Source: Solirubrobacteraceae bacterium
GTDB lineage: Bacteria > Actinomycetota > Thermoleophilia > Solirubrobacterales > Solirubrobacteraceae
Assembly (NCBI GenBank): GCA_025935735.1
Contig: JAICUS010000062.1
Span: 1 to 16,136 of the forward strand
DNA length: 16,136 nt
Reading direction: 5' to 3'
The position numbers and the translations under genes are program-made. The notes under the pieces are model-generated. The model worked only from the letters and a program-made list of their open reading frames with translations. It searched no databases and was not told the origin of the DNA. Of the stretch, positions 1 through 7,755 are shown piece by piece (the stretch's first letter is position 1; each line of letters opens with the position of its first letter).

Positions 1-1305
1 CGACAGCTCGAGCGCGGCGGCCAGCGCCTCGCGGACGATCTCGGCCGGGTCGTCGGTGGCGGCCAGGCGCGCCGCGGTGCGGGCCAGGCGCTGGGCGGGC
101 GAGGCGTGGCCGAGCACGCCGACCTCCTCCAGCCGGGCGGACAGCGCCGCGGCCGTGCGCTCGAGCTCGGCCAGCGTGGCCGCGTCGAGCGGGACGAGGG
201 TCTCGGCGACCAGCACGCCGGCCGCGCCGTGCGGCAGGCAGGCCCGGGCGTGCGCACCGGGCACGGAAGCGTCGTCCACGACCACGGTCTCGCCGCCGGC
301 GAAGGCCTGTCCGACGTCGCCGCCGCTGGCCGGCACGCCGTCGCGCACCTGCCAGTAGCCGCGCGCGGCCTGGCAGCGCAGCGCGCCGCCCTGGTCGAGG
401 TAGACCGCCGGCAGCAGCCCGCGGCGGGCGAGATGGTCGGCCGCAGCCTCGCAGGCGGCGCGGGCGTCGCCGGCTCGGGAGAGCCCTCGCTCGAGCCGCT
501 CGGCGGCGACCGGGGACGCGTCGGAGGGGGCGGCGGGAGCCGTCGGCACGACCGCGGGGGCCGGGCCGGGGGTCGAAGCGACGAAGCCGGGGGCGATGTC
601 CTGCGGCCACGGCGCGGACGGGCGGCCGAACAGCCAGCCCTGGCCGTACTCGATCTCGATGTCGCGCAGGACCTCGAGCTCCTCGACGCGCTCGACGCCC
701 TCGGCCACCACGCGGGCGCCCACCTCGCGGGCGAACGCCGCGGTGGCGCGCAGGACGGCCTCGCGGCTCGCGTCGCCGTCCACGCCGGCGACCAGGCCGC
801 GGGCCAGCTTGAGGAAGTCCGGCCGGATGTCGGCCACGTACTCCAAGGAGGTGAAGCCCGCGCCGGCGTCGTCGACGGCCACGAGCGCGCCGCGGGCGAT
901 CCACGGGCGCAGCCGCTCGCGCAGCAGCGCGTGGTTGAGCACGGCGTCCTGCTCGGTCAGCTCGATCACCAGCCGCTCGGGCAACCGGCCGGCCACCTCG
1001 AGCAGCCCGGGGTGGGCCAGCGCCTCGGGGGAGAGGTTGACCCACAGCATCCGGCCCTCGGGCGGCACGCCGGCGCCGGCGATGGCCGACCAGCAGGCGA
1101 CCTCGAGGTCGTCGCGCAGTCCGCTGCGGGCGGCGGCGGCGAGGATGACGTCCGGCGGCAGCGCGATCAGGCCCGGCGGCGTGGGGAAGCGCGCGAGGCC
1201 CTCGTAGCCGATCGTGCTCAGGTCCGCCAGGCGGACGATCGGCTGGAAGACGGCCCGGATCGCGCCAGGGGCCAGCAGGGCGCGGAAGTCGGCGGCACGA
1301 TCCAT
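1..1305 (-). CDS. EAL-domain cyclic-di-GMP phosphodiesterase with C-terminal GAF domain (3' end cut by window edge)
   Basis: A predicted cytoplasmic enzyme that hydrolyses the second messenger c-di-GMP to pGpG. The EAL domain occupies about residues 1-235. Signature residues seen are E35 in YEGLAR (the EAL motif reads EGL), N90 in NLSP, E115/E118 in ELTE, the DDAGAG pair D145/D146, the lysine K166 in FLKL, E202 in AEGVE and Q222 in YGQGWLFGRP, so the active site looks complete. A Pro/Ala-rich linker (about 240-262) leads to a GAF-like domain (about 265-395). A further stretch starting TAARLAATDDPAEI looks like the beginning of a second sensory domain that continues past base 1. The ATG at 1305 is preceded by AGGGG. 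The gene starts 41 bp after the FtsH-like stop on the same strand, with no hairpin between, so it probably belongs to that operon. The EAL-first order is less usual. Whether a GGDEF domain follows cannot be seen. Confidence 0.9.
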   Translation of the reverse strand, partial: MDRAADFRALLAPGAIRAVFQPIVRLADLSTIGYEGLARFPTPPGLIALPPDVILAAAARSGLRDDLEVACWSAIAGAGVPPEGRMLWVNLSPEALAHPGLLEVAGRLPERLVIELTEQDAVLNHALLRERLRPWIARGALVAVDDAGAGFTSLEYVADIRPDFLKLARGLVAGVDGDASREAVLRATAAFAREVGARVVAEGVERVEELEVLRDIEIEYGQGWLFGRPSAPWPQDIAPGFVASTPGPAPAVVPTAPAAPSDASPVAAERLERGLSRAGDARAACEAAADHLARRGLLPAVYLDQGGALRCQAARGYWQVRDGVPASGGDVGQAFAGGETVVVDDASVPGAHARACLPHGAAGVLVAETLVPLDAATLAELERTAAALSARLEEVGVLGHASPAQRLARTAARLAATDDPAEIVREALAAALELS

Positions 1306-1346
1306 GTCCCCTGGTTGGATCGGCCGTTGTCGCCGTGGCTTGAGCG

Positions 1347-2855
1347 TCAGCTTTCCGGACCGACCGAACGCTGACTGGCCGCCACACGAAGCTCCTGCGC
1401 CGCCGCCTCGTCCGGCCGGACCACCTCGGCCATGATCGCGTCGATGTCCGCGCGCTCGAGCACCTCCTGGCGCAGCAGCGCGGCGGCCAGCGCCTCGAGC
1501 TGCGCCCGGTGCTCGGTGAGCAGCCGGACCGCCCGGCGCATCGCCTCGTCGGCCAGGTGCTGCTGCTCGGCGTCGCGCAGCTCGCGCGTGCGGTCGGACA
1601 CCGCGCCGCCCTCGGCCGCGAGCTGCAGCGCGCTCACCGAGGTGCCCATCGCCCACTCGTGGATCATCGCCCGGCTGATCGACGCGACCCGCATGAGGTC
1701 GTTCGACGCGCCGGTGGTGATGCTGCCGAAGACCAGCTGCTCGGCCGCCCGGCCGCCGAGCAGGCAGACCATCTCGTCCATCAGCTCCGCCCGCGTCTGC
1801 AGGTTGCGGTCCTCGTCGGGCAGGTGCAGCGTGTAACCGAGCGCGGCGCCGCGCGGGACGATCGAGATCCGGTGGGTCTTGACCACCGGCAGCAGCTCGG
1901 CGCACAGGGCATGGCCCGACTCGTGGTAGGCGATCACCCGGCGCTCGCGCTCGGTCAGCGCACGGCGCGACTGCATGCCGGCGATCGAGCGCTCCAGCGC
2001 GGAGTCGAAGTCGCGCTGCGTGAGCACCGCGCGGCGCCCGCGGGCGGCCGCGATCGCCGCCTCGTTGGCGATGTTCGCCAGCTCGGCGCCGGTCAGGCCG
2101 GCGGTCTGGCGGGCGAGCAGCGGCAGGTCGACGTCGTCGCCCATCGGCTTGTTGTGCGTGTGGACCTTGAGGATCGCCTCGCGGCCGGAGACGTCGGGCG
2201 GGGAGACGAAGATCTGGCGGTCGAACCGGCCGGGGCGCAGCAGCGCCGGGTCGAGCTTCTCCAGCAGGTTCGAGGCGGCGATCACCACGAGGTCGCCGGT
2301 CGAGCCGAAGCCGTCCATCTCCACCAGCAGCTGGTTGAGCGTCTGCTCGCGCTCGGAGTTGTTGTCGGAGCCGCGGCGCGCGCCGACGGCGTCGATCTCG
2401 TCGATGAACACGATCGCCGGGCGGTGCTCGCGCGCCTCGTTGAACAGCCGCCGGATGCGGGCGGCGCCCAGGCCGGCGAACATCTCCACGAAAGAGGCGG
2501 CCGACTGCGAGAAGAACTGCGCGCCGGCCTCCTTGGCCACGGCCTTGGCCAGCAGCGTCTTGCCCGTGCCGGGCGGGCCGTGCAGCAGGATGCCCTTCGG
2601 GACCTTCGCGCCGAGGCCGGCGAAGCGCTTGGGGTCGCGCAGGAAGTCGACCACCTCCTGCAGCTCGGCCTTGGCCTCGTCGACGCCCGCGACCTCGTCC
2701 CAGCCGATCGCCGAGGCGGAGTCGGGCTTGATCTCCTGCGGCTTGGTCTTGGGCATGAGCCTCAGCGTCTTCCAGAGGAAGTAGACGATGAGGACCATGA
2801 AGAAGGTCGGCCCCCACAACTGGATGTTGTTGGCGATGTGGTCCCAGACGCTCAT
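1347..2855 (-). CDS. ftsH: Short FtsH-family AAA+ zinc metalloprotease with a single transmembrane segment
   Basis: A 502-aa membrane-anchored ATP-dependent protease of the FtsH (M41) family, which unfolds and degrades membrane and cytosolic proteins as a hexamer. One hydrophobic segment (about residues 13-29) is followed directly by the AAA module: Walker A GPPGTGKT at 93-100, Walker B IVFIDEID at 148-154, and the second region of homology with RPGRFDRQ at 207-214. The peptidase part has HESGH at 311-315 and the third metal ligand D386 in GASND. FtsH usually has two transmembrane segments flanking an extracytoplasmic domain and about 610-650 residues. Here the first TM and the outer domain are missing and the tail is short. 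The pore-loop motif reads FAG (126-128) instead of the usual FVG. The ATG lies 21 bp after the DUF1385 stop without a clear Shine-Dalgarno, so expression is probably as part of the upstream operon. Family assignment is firm; the substrate is unknown. Confidence 0.93.
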   Translation of the reverse strand: MSVWDHIANNIQLWGPTFFMVLIVYFLWKTLRLMPKTKPQEIKPDSASAIGWDEVAGVDEAKAELQEVVDFLRDPKRFAGLGAKVPKGILLHGPPGTGKTLLAKAVAKEAGAQFFSQSAASFVEMFAGLGAARIRRLFNEAREHRPAIVFIDEIDAVGARRGSDNNSEREQTLNQLLVEMDGFGSTGDLVVIAASNLLEKLDPALLRPGRFDRQIFVSPPDVSGREAILKVHTHNKPMGDDVDLPLLARQTAGLTGAELANIANEAAIAAARGRRAVLTQRDFDSALERSIAGMQSRRALTERERRVIAYHESGHALCAELLPVVKTHRISIVPRGAALGYTLHLPDEDRNLQTRAELMDEMVCLLGGRAAEQLVFGSITTGASNDLMRVASISRAMIHEWAMGTSVSALQLAAEGGAVSDRTRELRDAEQQHLADEAMRRAVRLLTEHRAQLEALAAALLRQEVLERADIDAIMAEVVRPDEAAAQELRVAASQRSVGPES

Positions 2856-2876
2856 TCGGCGCCCAGTATCGCGGCG

Positions 2877-3680
2877 TCAGCCTGGGGTGGGAACCCCATC
2901 TTCGACCCGCAGGATCTCCGCGAGCGCGGCGCGGCCGACCTCGAGCTGGCGCTCGTCGGGCTCGCGCGTGCCGACCAGGCGCTGGATCTCGTAGCCCGGG
3001 CGCTTGAGCGCGCGCGCGGCGGGCGAGCCGGCGTGGCGCTCGCTCCAGGCGAAGACCTCGAGCGCCACCGCGGCCGAGGCGAGCGAGACGGCGCCGGCGG
3101 CCAGCGCGTTCGGGCGCTCGAGCACGCGCTGGATGAGCAGCGCCCCGGCCACGTTGGCGGCGAGCATCGGCGCCACCAGGTGCGAGCCGCAGCGCTCGTG
3201 CTCCTTGGCCGCGTCCGCCGCGTCCTCGTCGCCGGCCTCGTAGGCGGCGATCGCCTTGTGCTCGACCCCGTGGTAGGCGGCGAGATCGCCGTCGCGCAGC
3301 GCGAACAGCGCCGGCGCGAGCGAGACGGCGGCGGCGCCGACCTCTCCCGCCGCGCTCGAGCGGCCGCCCTTCATCGCCTTCGCCACGAGCGTCGCCGCGG
3401 CCGCCACCCCGAGCACGGAGGGCGACTCGAAGGCCAGCCGCGAGTCCGGCAGCCGGCGGCGGACCAGCGGGATCACCGCGAAGCCCTCGGCCAGGCGGGC
3501 GAGGCCGCCGACCACCGGCACACCGTCCAGCGCCCGCACGCGGGGTTTCGGACCGGAGCCGACCTTGATGGCGCCGTCGGCGGCGCGCACGGCGGCCGCC
3601 CAGTGCGTCGGCCCGTGGACGAGCAGGCCGTTGCGGAGCGCCATCCCGCCGAGGCGCAGCTTGTCCTTCGGTACCGGCAT
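2877..3680 (-). CDS. DUF1385 family (YqhQ-like) integral membrane protein
   Basis: A 267-aa protein of the DUF1385/YqhQ family, whose biochemical role is not established. The family hallmark is seen at residues 136-150 (YHGVEHKAIAAYEAG), followed by CGSH at 164-167. The His/Glu/Cys-rich core suggests metal binding but this is inference. An N-terminal GGMALRNGLL block typical of the family is present at 11-20. Hydrophobic, Ala-rich segments at about 88-104, 112-128, 169-187 and 193-212 are candidate membrane helices. The ATG (3680) overlaps the TGA of the M20 peptidase gene by one base (TGATG), indicating translational coupling. The stop lies 21 bp before the FtsH-like ATG. Length is slightly shorter than the roughly 300 aa of Bacillus YqhQ. 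Confidence is high for the family, low for any function. Confidence 0.9.
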   Translation of the reverse strand: MPVPKDKLRLGGMALRNGLLVHGPTHWAAAVRAADGAIKVGSGPKPRVRALDGVPVVGGLARLAEGFAVIPLVRRRLPDSRLAFESPSVLGVAAAATLVAKAMKGGRSSAAGEVGAAAVSLAPALFALRDGDLAAYHGVEHKAIAAYEAGDEDAADAAKEHERCGSHLVAPMLAANVAGALLIQRVLERPNALAAGAVSLASAAVALEVFAWSERHAGSPAARALKRPGYEIQRLVGTREPDERQLEVGRAALAEILRVEDGVPTPG

Positions 3681-4987
3681 CAGGTGAACAGCCTTTCCGG
3701 GAGGTCGTGGAAGAAGGCCGCGGCGAAGCCGAGGTCGCGCACGTCGATGCGCTCGTCGGCGGCGTGCATGAGCGGCCAGGTGTCGTACAGGGTCTGGTGG
3801 CGCTGGGGGAAGAAGCCGTAGGCCACGCAGTCCGGGAACGCGGCACGGAACCAGCGGCTGTCGGTGAACGCCGGCAGGACGACGGGGATCGTCTCGGCGC
3901 CCGCGTCGTGCTCGGCCAGCCAGCCCGCGATCGCGGCGTGCAGCGGCGACTCCACCGGCGAGCGGTTGCCCACGATCGCCTCCGTGAAGTCCACGCTGAG
4001 GCCGTCGCCGCCCTCGAGCACTTCCATGATGCGCTTGAGCGCGACGTCCTCGCCCATCCCGGGCGGCACGCGGCAGTCGACCCGCAGCTCGGCGCGCGCG
4101 GGGATCACGTTGATCTTCTCGCCGGCCGAGACGATCGTGGGCGCGAACGTCACGCGCAGCGCGGCGTCGACCAGCGGCGCCAGCCGCGGCTCGATCTCCT
4201 CCACCCGCCGCACCGCGGCCTCCGGATCGTCCGGGTCGCCGCCCAGGCCCTCGATCAGCGCGCGGCTGGCCTCCACCAGGTCGAACCCGGGGCGGCGCTC
4301 GCCCAGCGCGACGATCGCCGGCGCGAGCTTGAGCAGCGCGTTCTCGGCCAGGCCGGGCACCGAGGCGTGCGCGGCGGTGCCGGAGGCGCGCAGCTTGAAG
4401 CGGAACGTGCCCTTCTCGGCCACGCAGACGCCGTAGAGCCGCCGGTCGCCGAACGGCATCACCGCGCCCGCGCCCTCGTTGAGCAGGTAGTCGACCCGGC
4501 TGCGGTCCGGGTGCTCCTCGGTGATCCACTTGGCGCCCAGCGTGCCGCCGGTCTCCTCGTCGACGACGCTGATGAGCTTGACGGTGCCGGGCAGCCGCGT
4601 ACCGGCGCGGGCGAGCCGGGCCAGGGCGACTGCCTCCGCCGCCGTCTGGTCCTTCATGTCCACCGCCCCGCGGCCGTACAGCAGCCCGTCGCGCAGCTCG
4701 GCGCCCCACGGATCGGCGCTCCAGTCCTCGGCGTCGGCCAGCACGGTGTCCACATGGCTCAGATAGCCCAGGGCCGGCGAATCCTCGCCCCCCGGCAATG
4801 TGGCGATGAGATTCGGGCGCTCGGGCTCGGCGCCCAGCAGCTCGCACTCCAGGCCCGCGTCCTCCAGGTAGCCGGCCAGCCACTCCTGGCACTCCCGCTC
4901 GTCGCCCGGCGGGTTGACCGTGCGGAAGCGGATGAGCTTCGCGAGGACCTCGGCCGTCTCGTCCTGCAGCTCGTCGGCGAGTGACAT
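3680..4987 (-). CDS. M20 family zinc metallopeptidase (ArgE/DapE/carboxypeptidase G2-like)
   Basis: A 435-aa cytoplasmic di-zinc hydrolase of the M20 family, which removes acyl groups or C-terminal amino acids from small peptides and N-acyl amino acids. All active-site positions are visible: H78 and D80 in SHVD, bridging D110 in GAVDMK, E144/E145 in VVDEETGG, E171 in LNEGAG, and H408 in PLMHAADE. H207 in AAHASVPG belongs to the dimerisation/substrate domain. The ATG at 4987 was chosen because the family N-terminus (LADELQDETAEVLAKL) begins there, although the frame is open further upstream into the divergent gene. No Shine-Dalgarno is seen; a TACAGT hexamer sits exactly 7 nt before the ATG, as in leaderless transcripts. 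It is first in the minus-strand operon and is coupled by TGATG to the DUF1385 gene. The precise substrate cannot be told; peptide or N-acyl-amino-acid hydrolysis is the safe statement. Confidence 0.92.
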   Translation of the reverse strand: MSLADELQDETAEVLAKLIRFRTVNPPGDERECQEWLAGYLEDAGLECELLGAEPERPNLIATLPGGEDSPALGYLSHVDTVLADAEDWSADPWGAELRDGLLYGRGAVDMKDQTAAEAVALARLARAGTRLPGTVKLISVVDEETGGTLGAKWITEEHPDRSRVDYLLNEGAGAVMPFGDRRLYGVCVAEKGTFRFKLRASGTAAHASVPGLAENALLKLAPAIVALGERRPGFDLVEASRALIEGLGGDPDDPEAAVRRVEEIEPRLAPLVDAALRVTFAPTIVSAGEKINVIPARAELRVDCRVPPGMGEDVALKRIMEVLEGGDGLSVDFTEAIVGNRSPVESPLHAAIAGWLAEHDAGAETIPVVLPAFTDSRWFRAAFPDCVAYGFFPQRHQTLYDTWPLMHAADERIDVRDLGFAAAFFHDLPERLFT

Positions 4988-5003
4988 GCCTAAGACTGTA
5001 CGT
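4988..5003. promoter_or_regulatory. 16-bp divergent start region with overlapping -10-like hexamers
   Basis: The start codons of the M20 peptidase gene (minus) and rarA (plus) are separated by only these 16 bp. On the minus strand TACAGT (complement of 4995-5000) is followed by 7 nt and the ATG. On the plus strand TAAGAC (4991-4996) is followed by 7 nt and the ATG at 5004. The two hexamers share two bases, so RNA polymerase could not use both at once. Neither gene has a Shine-Dalgarno here, consistent with leaderless mRNAs, which are common in actinobacteria. Any -35 elements must lie inside the opposing coding sequence; none is convincing. TACAGT matches TAnnnT; TAAGAC lacks the final T. Confidence 0.5.
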
Positions 5004-6317
5004 ATGGGACGCCTGTTCGACGTGCCCGACGAGCCGACCGCGGCACCCGCCGAGGTCGGCGAGGACGCGCCGCTGGCCGCCCGCATGCGGCCGCGGACGC
5101 TGGAGGAGTTCGTCGGCCAGGGCCACCTGCTCGGCCCGGCGTCGGCGCTGCGGACCGCGATCCAGTCCGGCGAGCCGCACTCGATGATCCTCTACGGCCC
5201 GCCGGGGACGGGGAAGACGACGCTCGCCCGGATGCTGGCCGAGTACGCCGACGCGGCGTTCGAGGAGCTCTCGGCCGTGGAGGCGGGCCGCGCGGAGGTC
5301 CGCGAGGTCATCGCCCGCGCGCGGGAGCGCCGGCGCTCCGGCCGCGCCACGATCTTCTTCCTGGACGAGATCCACCGCTTCAACAAGGCCCAGCAGGACG
5401 CGCTGCTGCCCGCGGTCGAGGAGGGGCTCGTCGTGCTCGTGGGGGCGACGACGGAGAACCCGTACTTCGAGGTCAACTCGGCGCTGCTCTCGCGCGCGCA
5501 GATCTACGAGCTGCAGGCGCTCGACGCCGCCGACGTCGCCGGGCTCGTGCGGCGGGCGCTCAAGCTGCTGGGCGCGACCGTGTCCGACGAGGTGGTCGAG
5601 TTCCTGGCCACGCGGTCGGGTGGCGACGCGCGGGCGGCGCTGAACGCGCTCGAGCTGGCGCTGGACACGGCCGAGCGCACCGGGCAGCCGGTGACGCTGG
5701 CCGACGCCGAGGACGCCATGCAGCGCAAGGCCCTGCGCTACGACAAGGCGGGCGACCAGCACTACGACTACATCTCGGCCTGGATCAAGTCCACGCGCGG
5801 GTCGGATCCGGACGCCTCGCTGTACTACCTGGCGGCGATGATCGAGGGCGGCGAGGACCCGCGCTTCATCGTCCGGCGGATGGTCGTACTGGCCTCGGAG
5901 GACGTAGGCAACGCCGACCCGCAGGCGCTGCAGGTCGCGGTGGCGGCGGCCAATGCCGTCGAGCACGTCGGCATGCCGGAGTGCACCTACGCGCTCGCCC
6001 AGGCGGCGATCTACCTGTCGCTGGCGCCGAAGTCCAACGCCACGGGCCGCTCGCTCGGCGCCGCCCGGACGCACATCCGCGAGCACGGAGCCGAGCTCCC
6101 GCCGGCCGCCCTGCGCTCCGCCGCCTACCCGGGCGCGCGCTCGCTGGGCCGCGGCCGCGGCTACGACTACCCCCACGACCACCCGGGCCACGTCAACGAC
6201 CAGGAGCACCTGCCGCCCGCGGTCGCCGACGAGCGCTTCTACGACCCGGGCGACGGCGAGCCGGCCCTCCGGGAGCGGCTGGCCGAGATCCGGCGGGCCC
6301 GCGGGCGTGACGCCTGA
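5004..6317 (+). CDS. rarA: RarA/MgsA replication-associated recombination AAA+ ATPase
   Basis: A 437-aa clamp-loader-related ATPase (RarA in E. coli, Mgs1/WRNIP1 in eukaryotes) that acts at stalled replication forks and single-strand gaps and interacts with SSB in well-studied species. Visible motifs are Walker A GPPGTGKT (65-72), Walker B with the family-specific FFLDEIHRFNK (118-128), sensor-1 GATTENPYFEVN (147-158), and the C-terminal MgsA domain with ALRYDKAGDQHYDYISAW (243-260) and the SASED-like VVLASEDVGNADP (294-306). Length matches the family (about 430-450). The ATG at 5004 gives the normal RarA N-terminus (LFDVPDE). A start further upstream would run through the divergent gene. No Shine-Dalgarno is seen. 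The stop overlaps the GTG of the next gene by 11 bp, so the two are probably cotranscribed. Confidence 0.95.
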   Translation: MGRLFDVPDEPTAAPAEVGEDAPLAARMRPRTLEEFVGQGHLLGPASALRTAIQSGEPHSMILYGPPGTGKTTLARMLAEYADAAFEELSAVEAGRAEVREVIARARERRRSGRATIFFLDEIHRFNKAQQDALLPAVEEGLVVLVGATTENPYFEVNSALLSRAQIYELQALDAADVAGLVRRALKLLGATVSDEVVEFLATRSGGDARAALNALELALDTAERTGQPVTLADAEDAMQRKALRYDKAGDQHYDYISAWIKSTRGSDPDASLYYLAAMIEGGEDPRFIVRRMVVLASEDVGNADPQALQVAVAAANAVEHVGMPECTYALAQAAIYLSLAPKSNATGRSLGAARTHIREHGAELPPAALRSAAYPGARSLGRGRGYDYPHDHPGHVNDQEHLPPAVADERFYDPGDGEPALRERLAEIRRARGRDA

Positions 6318-7755
6318 CCGCGGCGAGCCGGCGCGGCCCGAGCCGGGCGGCGAAGCCACCCCCTGGGCGGACGCGGAGCCGGCGCGGGGCGGCGAAGCCG
6401 CGGCGGCGGCGGGCGTGGAGCGGGCGCGGGGCGCCCCGGGCGACGAAGCGGCGCCCTCGGGCGGCGCCGCACTGGCCGAGGCGGTCGAGGCCGCGCGGGC
6501 GGCGCAGCCGCTGTGGTCGCTCGTCCCGGCGGCGGCGCGGGCGCGGTACGTGCGGCGGGCCGCGGTGGCGATGCTCGACGAGCTCGACCCGCTCGCGTCG
6601 CGCCTGGCCGAGGCGACGGGCTGGCCGCGGGCGCAGCTCGTGCTCTCGGAGCTGCTGCCGGCCGTGCGCGGGCTGCGGGCGCTGGCCGATGACGGGCCGG
6701 GCGCGCTGGCCGAGCAGCGGCTCTCGCCCCGCATGAGGGCGCTGGCCGGGCGCAGCGTCCGGCTCGTGCACGCGCCGGCGGGGGTGGTCGGGCTGCGCGG
6801 GCAGTCGGGGTCGCCGTGGGCCGAGCCCGTGCTGGAGGCCGCCGCGGCGCTGCTCGCCGGCAACGCAGTCCTGCTGGCCGGCGCCGCGCCGCCCGCCGCC
6901 CAGCGGCTGCGGGCGATCTTCGGGCGCGCCGGCCTGCCCGGCGAGCTGCTCGCCCCCGTCGCCCCGGACGGCCTGGAAGCGGTCTGCGACCGGGTGTGCG
7001 AGCTGCCGCGGGCCACCCGGCGCGGCCTGGTGCTCGTCCTGCCCGGCGCGCCGCGCCGGCGCGTGGTGGAGGCGGCGCTGTGGGCCGCGTTCTCCCGCCA
7101 CTCCGCCGCGGCCGGCCGGCTCGTGGTCACCGGCGGCGCGGCCGACGGGCTCGCGGACGATCTGGCCGCCGGCGCCGCCCGGCTGCGGGTGGGCGACCCG
7201 CGCGACCCCGCCACCGAGGTCGGCCCGCTGGAGTCCGAGGCGGCGCTTGCCGCCGTGGAGGCCGCCGTGGCCGGCGCCGACGTCCGCGGCGGCGGGCGGG
7301 TGGCCAGCCTCGACGGCCCCTACTGGCGCCCGGCGGTGGTGGCCGGCGTGCGCTCCGGCGAGGCGCTGTTCACCGACCCGCCGCCCGGACCGGTGCTCGC
7401 CGTGTACGAGGCGGCGAGCGTCGAGGCGGCGATCGCGGTCGCCGCCGGCGCGTCCTCCGTCTCAGTCTGGGCGCGCGACCGCGACCAGGGCGAGCGCGTG
7501 GCCCGCCGCCTGTCCGCGCCGCTCACCTGGGTCGGCCGCCACGGCGAGGCGCCGCCCGGCGTGCCCGTCCGGCTGGCCCGCCACACCGTCGCCCGGCAGG
7601 TCGAGTCCCGCACCACCTGGGCCCCGGGCGCGTCCCGCCTGGCCGCCGGCCCGCGCACCGTCGCCTCGCTCACCGCGCTGGCCGAGCTGCGCCACGGCCG
7701 CGAGTCGCGCCGCTGGGCCGCGCTGCGCACGCTGCTGCGCACGGCGCGCGACTGA
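6307..7755 (+). CDS. Aldehyde-dehydrogenase-fold protein lacking the catalytic residues (probable pseudoenzyme)
   Basis: A 482-aa ALDH-superfamily protein. The fold is clear from ALLAGNAVLL (181-190), GDPRDPATEVGPL (296-308) and PPGPVLAVYEA (359-369), which correspond to the ALDH blocks around the NAD-binding lysine, the GDPxDPxTxxGPL loop and the ExFGP motif. By eye the functional residues are all replaced. The lysine of the usual VVLKPSE block is an alanine (about 191). The ELGGK glutamate position reads VLPGA. The catalytic-cysteine block reads SRHSAAAGR, giving Ser266 and a 3-residue deletion. The glutamate of ExFGP is Pro. The GTG at 6307 overlaps the rarA stop; a GTG at 6415 is an alternative that would remove most of the low-complexity repeat head (residues 7-47). 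The reading frame is intact over 482 codons, so it is not a decayed gene. Its role is unknown: structural, ligand-binding, or a substrate-channel partner. Confidence 0.8.
   Translation: MTPDRGEPARPEPGGEATPWADAEPARGGEAAAAAGVERARGAPGDEAAPSGGAALAEAVEAARAAQPLWSLVPAAARARYVRRAAVAMLDELDPLASRLAEATGWPRAQLVLSELLPAVRGLRALADDGPGALAEQRLSPRMRALAGRSVRLVHAPAGVVGLRGQSGSPWAEPVLEAAAALLAGNAVLLAGAAPPAAQRLRAIFGRAGLPGELLAPVAPDGLEAVCDRVCELPRATRRGLVLVLPGAPRRRVVEAALWAAFSRHSAAAGRLVVTGGAADGLADDLAAGAARLRVGDPRDPATEVGPLESEAALAAVEAAVAGADVRGGGRVASLDGPYWRPAVVAGVRSGEALFTDPPPGPVLAVYEAASVEAAIAVAAGASSVSVWARDRDQGERVARRLSAPLTWVGRHGEAPPGVPVRLARHTVARQVESRTTWAPGASRLAAGPRTVASLTALAELRHGRESRRWAALRTLLRTARD
6325..6450 (+). repeat. Three degenerate in-frame repeats in the ALDH-like N-terminus
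   Basis: Copies lie at 6325-6357, 6376-6399 and 6418-6450. Each starts GAGCCGGCGCGG or GAGCGGGCGCGG and ends GGCGGCGAAGCC or GGCGACGAAGCG. They encode EPARPEPGGEA, EPARGGEA and ERARGAPGDEA. The spacing between copies is a multiple of three, so the repeat is read as a peptide motif. It forms a charged Gly/Ala/Glu/Arg head ahead of the ALDH fold. It could be a disordered tail, or non-coding if the start is further downstream. Confidence 0.6.

Noticed and set aside
1509..3821. A 770-codon plus-strand open frame opposite the FtsH-like and DUF1385 genes
   Set aside because: No domain or ribosome site; it mirrors coding sequence on the minus strand.
2877..7214. A 1,445-codon open frame on the minus strand running across rarA and the M20 gene
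   Set aside because: Only its last 267 codons match a family (DUF1385). The rest is Arg/Pro/Ala-rich and antisense to rarA and the ALDH-like gene or out of frame with M20, a typical artefact of high GC at third positions.
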